NCBI GenBank assembly: GCA_034509495.1
Contig: CM067515.1
Coordinates: 10,159,163 to 10,223,162 of the forward strand
Length of the DNA stretch: 64,000 nucleotides
From: Acestrorhynchus altus
Taxonomy: Eukaryota > Chordata > Actinopteri > Characiformes > Acestrorhynchidae
Direction: 5' to 3'
Positions 1 to 12,100 of this stretch are shown piece after piece. Every line of letters starts with the position of its first letter. Within the stretch, counting starts at the first letter, position 1. A program made the translations under genes and the position numbers. The notes under the pieces are model-generated. The model had not been told where the DNA came from. It made no database searches and saw nothing but the letters and a program-made list of their open reading frames with translations.

Positions 1-239
1 GACTGGCTACTGAATTACTGAAAAAAAAATCCTATTTTAACCCATTTTCTTGGCTGCACATGTATCACCACTCAGCTGTGAAATGCAGACTGGAGTGTTT
101 TACGATGCACAGCGTTAGACAAAACCTCCTGCACATAGCATGCAGATTTGAAGAGCATTTATCTGTTAGACACCTTGTCAGCGTAAACTCCCCTCTGGAG
201 AGACTGGAGGAGTGTTGTGTCAAGAAGTCAAGATCAAGG

Positions 240-291
<52 letters not shown>

Positions 292-3101
292 GTGTCTACA
301 GTGAGTAAAGCTCTTCTCAGAGCTCTGTTGGCTGGGCCATGTGCTTACCAGAATGTTCCTCACTATGGAATGTAGGATCTGACTGATGTGCTGAAAGCAG
401 TGATATCAGATACTAAATGAACTGACTTAGATACTACTGGTTTGGCCTAATTGCTACGATAGAAAGACCTCGGAAGATTTTGTTTAATTGTTTTTCACTC
501 ATGGCTCATTATGTAATCATAATTTTATTCACAATTAATCCTTTTAGGTAATTATATATAATTAATTATATTCTGTGAAGTGAATCTATAACACAATGAC
601 AGTAATATCACTAGAAGTTAAGTTACAATATCTGAATCAGTCACATTTAACTGATTTCTTATCTGAAAATATGGATTAATGATGGACCAAACCAATATGG
701 TGACTAATGCCAGTGTCCAATATTTACATTTTTACATCTGATTGTACTGATAATTAAATGTAGTAAACTGTTTAAATCGGGGGGGAAAACAGCCATGTGG
801 ATATTTGAGATTTGAGAAAAAGTTACAAATGAACTAAAATGAGTAAAATGCACATTTTATTAGATTTAGTCTGATATCATATGAATATTCTGCTCTTCTG
901 GAGTTCAGTAAATGTTGAATAATTAAGAATTTACACTGATAAGGGCAATATTTATTGTTCTACAAATAAATATTTTGTGGTTGTGGGCAAATACTTGTAG
1001 TGGTTCCTAATGGTGTCCTGTGATAATCCATCCAACGCAACTTAAATATTCTCACTCAGTTCCTGCAGATTGTGCTGATAGTTGATAGTGAGTCCAATAG
1101 CATCCCACACATCTTCAGTTAGGTATAGGTCTGGTGAGGTAACTGGCTATGGCATTGCTGCTTCTTTGTAAACATTTCTTATACTTAAGGACACTACTTT
1201 ATTAGACTGGTTCTTCGCCCCAACATTTCCACCCAAGAGAAACACTGTGGACAGGAACTGGCCACTTGCTCACTGATGAAGAACCCATTCTGAATTTCTG
1301 GTGGACCCACAAGATATGAAGAGGCCATTTAGTGTTAGATCCTTGTTTAAAGCTCACTACTACTAAAAACACCTTTTCAATATGATTGTCCACAGTCTAC
1401 ATGGTCAGTACATGAGAACGTTATTCCCACCTCAATGTTGGTGACTGAGGTGTTTTCCAGTGCCTTCTTTGAAACAGCACATCCAAACCTATCTCTTCTG
1501 AAGGCATGTGCACTGCTGGAGTGCGACTGTTTCATGCTTTCATAAGGATCTGATCAAAAACAAATAACTTTTCTTTGAATCCATATTTTGGAATGCAGCC
1601 AGAAGGAGCTGGGGTTTTGTATACAGGCTTTCATTTTGAGGAGCTAAAGAAGCCACTTGTGGTTGGACGTTAGAAAAAGACGGGCTGCCTTCTTTCTGCG
1701 GTAGCCAATAAATAAGGGGAGTGGGTATAATAAAACTGCTCCCCTCCCTTACAAATTCAGCACGGAGCACTCCCAGCAGGGAATTCTGTAGAGGTTTCTG
1801 GAAGGAAAGTTTGCCAGTGGGATAGACCTGGATTTCTTATTTGTGTCAAATGAGAGACGACCATTACGTGACATCAGCTGACCTCTGTCCTCCTCCCAAT
1901 TCCCACCTGGCCAATAAATATCATTCCAGGAGTTTCAGAGGTTAATTTGGAGACTATTAGTATGTTTACTTTAAGGGGCTTGAACTGATAAGTGTTTCAA
2001 CACATGGAATTGGGGTGAAGGTAGGGGAAGAGAGACAGGGAGAGAACGTCAGAGAGCAAGAGAGTACAAGTGAAACTGTATCTTCAAAGTGTGTTTTAAA
2101 AAAGGAATATTTATGGTTGGGCTGGGAAAGGTGTAACTTCATCGTGGGAAGAGTCTCCTCAAACTCATTGAAAAAAAAAGAAGCATCTCCACTTTCCTTC
2201 ACTCCTGGACTCCTCTGGTATTGAATGTTTTCTTTGCTTCCCACTTCTGCCTCCTTTCTGAGCTGTATGACCAGGTGGCCTGTCATATTTGTTCTCCATG
2301 GTGTTGGGGGTACGGATGTGTTTCCTGCTGTTCAAACAGAAAACGGACCCACATTCCCATCAGCTCAGAGGCCTTGTGGTGTGAGGCCGTGTGGTCAGCC
2401 ATGAAAAACACCAAGTTCTCGTGGTTTCAACGTTCACACTTGTAGGTGGTGTGCTCAGTGATGATGTTCTTCATCAGGAAGAAGAAGAGTTGAAACAGTG
2501 AAACAGTTCTGAGCTGTTTGGTGTCAAGTTACTTCATTTGATGGGTGATCTTAGGGACTCAACCTAAAGGACCCATGTGTCTATTATTTTCTGCAGTGTC
2601 AGGGAAGATCCAATTTTGGTCTTCTTTAGAGAATCTTTTTACAGAAATGTGCTTTCACTCATTAATTTCTTTATATTTTACACTTTCTTATGTCAGTGGG
2701 GTTAAGAGAGTAAGACACTGAAGGTGGGCTTACATACATGCTCTCTAATGGGTGAATCCTTCTGCAGCCTTAATGAGTTTGTAAATGTAATTGTGTTTTT
2801 GATTGTGACATCTCAGATTGTATATATGTATTGAGGAGTGAAACTACATAAAAATCATGTCTTTCCTGTTTTCCATTGTTCTTTCCATGTTAATTAATTA
2901 TGCTCTCTCACCTCCCTGTGCCTCCCATTCTAAACCTGCACTAGGCAGTCATGAAAAAACATACATTATTACACAATTTGTGTTTCTCAACAGATCTCTT
3001 TCCCAAACAATTCCATGTTTCTCTTCACTGTGATCTTTTGGCCCCTGTAACCTCATAAATGTCCCACTGATTCCACATCTTAAATGTTGCTGTCTTCACA
3101 G
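1..3101 (+). other. adgra2: adgra2 upstream intron (partial)
   Basis: No exon found. An LRR exon preceding 3102 should end in phase 2, but no 72-base LRR-encoding stretch with splice sites was seen, so the previous exon is likely before base 1. Contents: a (TG)n tract at 241-287, AT-rich stretches around 480-960, and otherwise unassigned sequence. Short open frames at 1540-2445 show no recognisable protein features. Confidence 0.6.
241..287. repeat. (TG)n microsatellite
   Basis: About 23 uninterrupted TG units, directly visible. Confidence 0.98.
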
Positions 3102-3173
3102 GGACCTCAGGAACAACTTGATCAGCACCATAATTCCTGGAGCCTTCCAGAATCTGACAGCACTGCGGAAACT
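3102..3173 (+). CDS. adgra2: adgra2 LRR exon (first visible)
   Basis: A 72-base exon after ...cttcacag and before gtgagt encodes one 24-residue leucine-rich repeat ([20 protein letters not shown] then LRKL). It starts on the third base of a codon and ends after two bases of the next (phase 2 on both sides), the usual layout of one LRR per exon. The matching upstream exon is not in the window. Confidence 0.9.
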
Positions 3174-6100
3174 GTGAGTGATATTTCAGTCAATCTGACA
3201 GCCTTATTCCCCTCAATCCAACAAAGAAATCAGAACCTTTACTATCAGCAGTTGTAATGCATGTGTGTGTGCAGGTCAGTTACTGGGAACACTAAAGGGT
3301 CTAAATACTGCGAGTTGGGTTCATATCCAGAGATTAGAAGGGTGGTGGTAGTGGTTTTTGATTAGTGAGGAACTGTAATTATTAATTCTAGAACTTCAGT
3401 TAAGGCCATAAATAACATCATTCGCCGTGGTATGATGGAGCTGAGCTACCATGGATTAGTGCAACAAAATGTATGTTACTGTGAATAGTTACAGGACCAG
3501 ATGATGAACCAGATAGTTTAAGATTAATTATGAAACTTTCTTAGCATTTTATGTTGTACAGTAAGTTGTACAGTATTGTACAATATTTAGTCACCCCAAA
3601 ATATGTGAGCCCTTAAATAACTCACTAACCTTTTTAAACTTCCAGTCAACTGGATGGAGTGAAACACTTACTTGGAGAAAAAACATGAGTATGTTCCTTA
3701 TCTAGAACTCCTTCTAAGACCCACCCACCCTAGAAAACTGTCAGAACTCAGAAGTAAAAAAACGTTATCAACACGAAAACAAAAGATGAAAGCCAAAACG
3801 GGCAAAATCCTAATGAAAATGTAAGCAAAAAGTAATAAAGTAACCAAGTATCTCTAAAAATATATAGGTTTGATATATATTAGTGCATCTCAAAAAATTT
3901 GAATATCATTAAAAAGCTCATTCTTGATGACAATTTAATTCAGAAACTCATTTTATATTCATTACATTTATACAAATTCATACAAGTTATATTTCAAGCC
4001 TTTTTTATTTTACTGATTGTTAGTATGACTTATAGGTCTTGAAAACCAGAAATCCAGAAACTCAAAATATTAGAATACTCAAATTTAAATATATTTTGCA
4101 GTTCCCAGAAATCATTAGGCCTTTTTGAAGGCCTAGAAGGCCCCTGGGGTCCCCAGTTGTTTTCTATCTATTGTCCTATCAGCTCTTTCAATGGACTTCA
4201 TACAAAACAAAAATAAGACATTGCACCAAGTGTTATTTTAATAATCCCTGAGCTGTTTCCAGTTATTTCCATATAAACTGGGATGGGGTTCTTTATTCAC
4301 AGACGGCTCTGGACTCATTTTCACAGGCCGTCAGAGACACATTAAGTTATGTTATTAGAACACAGTGCGTGTTCTTTACATTACACATGGGTCCAATTTA
4401 AAACTCTGTAACTTGGACTAGGATTAGGATTAAAGTCATTATTATGATTGAATTTTAGGACTAAACTAAGAGGACTAAATGCACGACTGTTATGGTGAGG
4501 CAGAAGCTCCAGCCTGTTGTTGTGGGGACCACAGGGCCCTGCGGAGGTCTCCTAGGGTGGTGCTGGAAGTGACAGTGGGGTGGTTGCTAACCGCATGCCG
4601 GCCTTTCATTGTGTTTTAGAGCGGCTGTGAGCCATGGTCACAATGTGGTCTGTCCTTATGAGCATCCCGAAAGGGAGGTTTTTAAGTGATGAGGTTCAGT
4701 GATGGGAATTTGAATGGTTATGTGATGATAAAAGATGGCAGTGTTAGCCTTATAAAAAGTGTTCAGCAAGAAATTGTCCCCTGGAAGATATAAGGAGACA
4801 AAATATCATTTATTGTAAGTCACCCTCACAACAGATTGCCCAGGAGTGGCAAGGCTACTGTACCTGTTATACCTATTTCTGAATCACTTTCTTCAGCCTG
4901 TGTTGAGCTGTTAAGTCATCTCAGATGTACTTGCTAATGTCTTTAATGAAACTGTATCACATTTCTCAATAAAAATGCATGTTGCTAACAACAATAGTAG
5001 ATGTTATACAGCTTTGGAAACAATTAAGAGACCACATTACCAGTTTCTCTTGTTTTACTATTTACAGGCCTGTGTTTTAGTAAAATAAACATATTATTTT
5101 ATCTTATTCTATAAAGCTTTGACAACATTTCTCATAAATTCCAATTAAAATACTACCTTTTCTAATCCCATGACTGAAGTGTCGTTGAGCACGGCACTGA
5201 ACTCCCCCACTGCTCCGGACACATGTGCTCACTGCCTCCTAGTGTGTGTAGCCATTCTACACAGCACCAGAGTTTCAAAGTTTCTGCCTAGGTGTTGTAA
5301 TTGAATGTAGACAATGTGAAATGGTTAATTGTGGAGAAACCGAACAACACTACAGTGGTGGTACACAGACAGAAAGTCTACATCATAGAGTTATTTTATT
5401 TACAATCTAAAGCTACCAGCAAACTCTTAAGAGTTTTATGTATTGTGTTGTAAAATAGCAGCAAACCCGATATTAAAAGACACATTTTATTCGGAGAACA
5501 AAAATTAGGTGCACATACCCTTCTGCCAAGAACGAATAACAAAAAAATACATTTGAAGATAAAACTTTAATGATTAATCTTACATCACTTCTCTGATGTA
5601 GTTTTTAAAGATGTTTGTTTTCCACTGTAAGAAATCTGACCACCTGATATGACCTTACATCTCTCCTCCTGCCTTTCCCTCTGTCCCTTTCTATCATTCT
5701 CTCAACAGTGTTTAGTCAGAGATGGATCAGTGGGCTTGGCTAAATAAACACAGTGATAGGGCCATGCTCGGGGTAGATCAGTTAAAATAGCAGCAAATGG
5801 ACAGAAGGACATGAGTGTAAGCTGTACCGAGTCAAAGCAGAGGCTGTCACAAAGCGCCCCTCTCCAGTATTCTTTAATGGGGTCCTGTCTCATCTTGTTT
5901 GGGTTATTTTATGATGAGTTTATAGTATCTTGTATATCTTACATATTGCTTTTTAGTCTATGCTTTTTAGAGGATGTTTCCAGTGTGTGCTTTCAAGTAT
6001 GCTAATGCTGACTGCCAAACTGGAATGCTGTTGGCTGTTGGCGAACGTGGTGGCTCTGTGCAGAGGTGCAACTGACTGCACAGCTGTACTAACTTGCTAA

Positions 6101-9100
6101 GTGTGTTCCATTTGTTGGTGTTTTACAGTGACCTGTCCAACAACCGGATTGGCTGCCTGACTTCAGACATGTTCCAGGGACTGACTAACCTCACCAAATT
6201 GTACGTTTTTGTGACATTGCTGCATATGAGATCTTGCATTTCAGAAATTGTAGCTTTCTCGTACAAGAATGTTTGTAATTTAACATCTGGACCTTTAAAA
6301 TCAATCCTGAGAGTATTTTTAAACCATTTCTGTTCTATTCTATTCTATTTGGCCCATTATAAGGCTGCAGTGACCACCACAACACCGCAACACCACAACA
6401 CTGTAACCACAGCTATGCAGAGGGAAGCACATTGTGTCAAGCAGCAACAAAGCAACAAGCAGCAATGGAGCAGCAACTGCTGTGCTTCTGCAATGCACTT
6501 AAAGTCTTTTAAACCAGACACACTTTTAGGCAGTTGCTAAACAATTCTTTCCAGTTTGCCTAATTCAAAGATGCATTATATGGACAAAAGTATAGGGACA
6601 CCTCATTCATTCATTGTTTCTGTCAAAACCAAAGGCATAACAGAGGGGTTTATCCTGCTTCTGTTGTAATTGTCTCTGCTGTCCAGGGAAGGCATTGTAC
6701 TAGAATTTGGAGCATTGCTGTGAGGGTTTGATTGCATTCTGTGACAAGAGCATCGGAGAGGTCAGCATAAATACCGCTACAGGGATTAGACAAGTGTGTT
6801 TTTTTCACATCTGTTTCAGCAGTGGGCACAACTTAAAGTAACTGAATGCATTCATTAGATGGGATGTCCTCAAACATTTGACCAAATTATATATGTTTAT
6901 ATAGAGCTGCCCCCCCCTCCGATTTTCACCCGATATAGTCATGCTCATCACAAGATGCTTACACAACTAAGATTACTAAGACAACTAAGAGGGTGAAAAC
7001 TACGTTGTGCTTTCTTAGAGACGTGAAAAGTACCACAACATCAGTGAAGACCTAAACACACTCTGACAAGAACATTAAGACATTTTTTTTATCTAACAGA
7101 TGTTGACAGATTAGGATAAAGGGAGGGCAACCATAGCCATTTGGAGAGAGTGATTCTTGTTATGCTAATGTGCTTTCACTTATGGATGGCTGTGGCATCA
7201 CAATTTTGTAGCATTGTGGTGCTGCTGAGCTTTAAAGAAAGTATTTGCAGGTTTCTCATGACAGCAATAAAATCTACAAACCTAAACAGTTGGACTGTAG
7301 TGGGCTACAAGTCACATGATTCTGATGATGTCATATCCCAGACTAATCCACTGATGCTATTTGTTCCCTGGATGTGTCTTTTTTCTTCTTGTACCTCTCA
7401 GGAATATCTCAGGCAACATCTTCTCCTCTTTGGAGCCAAACATCTTTCAGGAGCTTCCCTCTTTAAAGCTGGTGTGAGTACAAGTGAATACCATTCAAAG
7501 CTTTTCTACCACAATCCTTTGCCCACCCAGATAAAACGTTAGTCCCATCACATACAATTTTTCCTCTCTAATATTTGTTTATGTGTATTCTAGCATGGAT
7601 AACAATAACAGTCCAGTCAGGTAATAATTAAGCCAGTTCCACAGACATTTTTGGAAAACAGCAGCAGGTGAAATCCAGTTTTCAATAAAATGTTTGTGTG
7701 TTAAAATGGTTGTAGGTAAAAAAAGCGTTTTCTTGGTAGGCTTACAGTTCTATGGAAAATCTGGACAATCCTGTTCAAATGGCATGTTAGATTGACTTTC
7801 CACTGGCAGATGACTAACAGTATAATGCCTGCACTATAAGTGCTATTACAGATTATAACAATATTTGACTTGGGTTGTAACCCTTATCTTTCTAGGGGTG
7901 TAGAGGTACAGATTTTACTGTGGTACAGAGAATACATGCGTGCAAAGATTGGTGAATATAATGCAGAACTGGATTTATTGGCAACCTTAAGCTTAAAGGG
8001 TTATACCAGGTTAAACTGAGCTCAAGATAACTACAGCAAGTGTAAATGACAAAAAATGTTTATCCCCGTCTTTCCTCCAGGAGGGTTGGCCTTAAGCTTT
8101 GACTGTTTAACATAGACTAAGTGGAGAAAACAGAAACACTTCTTTATAATAAGTATAATAATAATATAATAATAAATAATATAAATATAAATAATAATAT
8201 TTTGTACCTTTATTATGTACAAGATGCTTTTCTCTTTTGTAGCCAATTGTGAACAATTGACCTAATTTATAATTTTTTAAATCAGTGCTAATAATGACAT
8301 AAATAATTAATAAAAAATTCATTGACCTGTGTGAGAGAGTGTGTATTTACATTTTAGTGCTTAACATGGTTCAGACTTTCTCAGCTACCAAAATAGGGAC
8401 CAAATATAAATGGCCTCTGCTATCTAGTCTTAGATTGATGAGTTTGTTGCTTTTTTGTTGTAGCAAACTTGTACCGTGACATACTCGTTTTCCATGATGT
8501 CCCAATGGGTCTTTATTCCTTTGCACGTGGCACCACGTTCAAGTTTTAACTTTATTGTGCTGATCTCAGGTCAGCTTCCCTTGTGTGAATAAGCTATTTG
8601 TTTAAGTGCAAACTCCAGTGCTGGATTAGTTCCTCGCTCCGAGACGTCTGATAAATATGTTGGATAATACGTTCACGTGTCTGATCCATGATGTTAATTC
8701 CCAGCTGTGGTTTGACTCATATAAGAGAAAAACTGGTTCTTTGTCAGGTATGACGGGTTAATCCCGTAATGTGACTATGGAGGATATGGCTGAAATCTGG
8801 CCCAGTCTCCTGAGCCATTAGAGTGAAAGTGTACTCTCTGCTTAGGGACCATGAGCATGATGCATTATCCTGGAATCTCGTTTGTAGCCAGAAGGTCACC
8901 AAAGACCAGTGGTGAAACTCCCAGAGATGAATTCATCATGAGTTTATATATGTTTATTCCGTATATTTTTGTCTTGTGTTAGGAAGGAAGTAATGAGAAG
9001 GAATTTTTAATCAGCCTCCTTTTTTAACCTGTTTATACAGAACATTTAGAACCAATAAAGGGAATGTCTTCAAAGGACATCTTTAGCTTGTCTTTTTCTT

Positions 9101-12100
9101 TAAATCCCATAGACATCAAAAACATTACTGATACTTAATATATATTTTATGTTTGTAAAGAGATAAACAAAAGGGTATGTTTGTGGGTATTTCCATCAGC
9201 CACCATTGTAGCATTAATTAAATGGAAAATTATGTTTTAGATGGTACAGATGGTCAAAATGGTACATTTGTGATCTGTCAGAAGTACCACCAGACCACCA
9301 GACAGCAAATATGGCCAATCCCAGCCATTCCGAGCCTTAGGGAAATCTTGAGGCTGGGTACCCTCCTCACGTAAATTAATAGTTTGGTAAAAAAAAAAAA
9401 AGTGATGAATGAATCAGATGCAGTCTATTAACCAAGACAGCTTTGATATATGACATTGGCCTGTTTAGTTTACAATAGGAGATGCTAAGGTTGCTAGCAC
9501 TGGATTTGGACTGTCATCTTATCTGTGTAAATGCATGGTCAAAATGTTTCAAACAAATCAACACTAATCCAGACCTTTGTGGTTAATGTGGTTAAGAACA
9601 CAGTATGACTTACTTTACTCTATAATTATATATCCATGATATTTTACTTGTATTCTCTTTCTCCTGGATACATCCTTTTTTGCATTTACATTTAATTGCA
9701 TTAAATGTCCCGGATTTTGCATTGATATCTACAGTCTGTGTGCAGATTTTTGCAGCTTTAAATGCATGAACTGAAGATATGAAACAGAATAAGTATTTAC
9801 CAATTATATATTAATGCAGTTTAAATGCAGAAAAATGCTGCTAACTGTGCAGACGAGATCAGTTAATGAATCTGGTGGTATTTTTTATTATGTATTTACA
9901 GGTTCTAAATGATGTAAATGTTTTAACACATACTTTTAAAGAAATAAATAACATGATAGCTTTGCTGTTTGCTCATCTCGCAGGATGAAGCTGAAATTCC
10001 ACCTTAAACAGTGCCTCTGTCTCCTGTAGGTTCTGCACCATTTAAGGTGGAATGTCTAATTCCAATCACAAAACAGGAGAATAAATCCAGCCTTGTTGGT
10101 GTAGCTTTGTTTGTGGAAATGTTAAATGCACAACAATGTTTTAGTGAATAATGAGGGGAAGACATCACAGGAGTGCATAATGAACACAGAGCTTTGGCTA
10201 GCTCAGATCTTTCAGATCTTGCATACACACACCCTTAATTCCCACTATAATCCAGTAGTTGATGCCACTTTTTTATAACACAGAGCTGACTTTTTCTATC
10301 TGCCCCCAACAGCAACTTTGACTCAGAGTTTTTGTCCTGTGATTGTGGCCTGCAATGGGTGCCGGGTTTCTTCCGCTCCACTTTGGCCCGGCTCGGAGAT
10401 GAGACTCTCTGCGCATATCCGAGAAGGTTCCAGAACAGGCCACTTCGAGATCTGCGAGAAAGTGACCTGAGCTGTGGTGAGAAAAGGATACATACAAGTG
10501 AAATGTACTGTACATACATGCACATAGGCTAAAAAGGACATTATACACTATATACTGTACAAACAAAAGCTCACCCAAGATAAACAAGAGAAATATGCTT
10601 GGGTCCACATGTTGAGTGTGTGCTGCAGACCACCGGAAGAAGGAGGGAAGATCAAATCCTGAGAAAGTGTCGATTTACCAAAATGAAAGCTCCCAGATTC
10701 TGAAACTTCAAGGAAATAAATATCAAATTCCTGCGTTGCTTTGAAAATTTGCCTGCTTTTTTCTGTAAATGTACCCCCTCCCTCAAATGTCTGTGGTGTT
10801 TTGGCTGCTGGGCGGAATTCCATTGGAGCTCAGTTCAAATGCCATCCATCCCAATGCAAACATCTTCCATTTTCCTTGCTCATCATTCCACGCTCCGTCT
10901 TCTGTCGCTGGGGGTCAGATTCCGTCTCCCTGTGGCTGATAGTCAGACCTCGTCTGATCCCGCTGCAGGATATATGCTGGTGCTGTTTTTTCTCCAAGCG
11001 GCGTCTCGGGGCCTCAAACCAGACTCCCCGTTGCTGTTTCAATATCAGCTCATGTCACCATTTCTTCCTCCGTGATTCTTAAAACATATTTGTGTTGGCA
11101 AGCGGCAGATAGAGCCGACTGTCTATGAGTAATTCCATTGCGGTTCTGCTGTTATGAATAAAGGGTCCCTGCCAATATCCAAAAAGCCGCTAAACGTCTC
11201 TGATTCAGCCCGGCTCCCTCTCTCTCGCAGCTAATCTGATGAGGCCCAAATGATGACAGAGAAATGAAACACCCAAAGAAAATGACTGCATCTCACCCCC
11301 TACTACTAGTGCAAGAGAGTGAATGGAATCAAATTTACTTGGGTTATTACTGCTCAGTTAGGATTTTGTAAGGCCTGCAGTGTTTCATATGTTCTGGACA
11401 AAGGATATCACCAGGGTGTTATCCTCATACGGCAGCTAGCATATCAGTGTGCAATGTTGACTGAATAAAACCATCTGCATTTAGCCCGGTTACATGTGTT
11501 CATATAAGCAATGTAACAAATAAAAAAGTGACTGCACACTGTTTATCAAAATGCTCCCACATTTATTAAGTGACCTCTAGAGAGCCAATGGGAGCTTTTT
11601 GTTAAACAGTTTGCAGACAGTCTTTTTTTGAAGTACTTAAGTATGACTTAAGATCTAAATAAATATGATGAATTATAACTGTTAAATCAAAGAGTAAAAC
11701 TTAGTTTTTAAGAAACCGCAAAATGGCAAAAGTGATTTCAGAGAGTCAAAAACATATAAACACAAATACTAGTGCATCTTAAAGTTTGAATATAATTTCA
11801 TAATTTCATACATATTCTTTACATGTAAAGTGATAGTGACATATTTCATATTTTTTTTTTGTTTCACTGTTGATCTCAAATAACTTTGAGAAGCTCTTAC
11901 TAAGAAAGGGAATAAAATCAAACTTCTGATGCTGCTGGCGTTCTCAGAACAAAGGGCTGACCACCCCGGAATACCTCAACATCACTGAATGTATCCAGAC
12001 CTCAGGATCATTGAAAATGTGTGAGATTACTTGGAAATCTGACTGTTACAGAGTTCCGGACATACATAATTGATGTATAATTCATAATTATTTATGTATC

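Larger units (their letters stand above)
3174..6128 (+). other. adgra2: adgra2 intron between LRR exons
   Basis: 2955 bases. It holds a Tc1-type terminal fragment (3881-4110), another Tc1-like end near 5011-5100, and a SINE fragment near 5165-5280. The segment 4110-4880 is not recognised. No coding signal. Confidence 0.7.
7474..10312 (+). other. adgra2: adgra2 intron
   Basis: 2839 bases. It includes an AT-rich TAA/TATAA tract (8148-8205), a unique-looking balanced-composition stretch at about 8460-8945 (possible regulatory element), an A run at 9390-9401, and one copy of a dispersed repeat at about 9403-9600 shared with 23547 and 27032. Confidence 0.65.

Noticed and set aside
1..3101. Missing upstream LRR exon of adgra2
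   Set aside because: Searched by eye for a 72-base phase-2 LRR exon; none had both splice sites and LRR text.
6201..6540. Coding extension of the LRR exon to 6540
   Set aside because: gtacgt at 6201 gives the exact 72-base LRR exon; the rest is CAA/CAC low-complexity sequence.
10235..10608. Minus-strand frames overlapping the LRRCT exon
   Set aside because: Antisense shadows without features.
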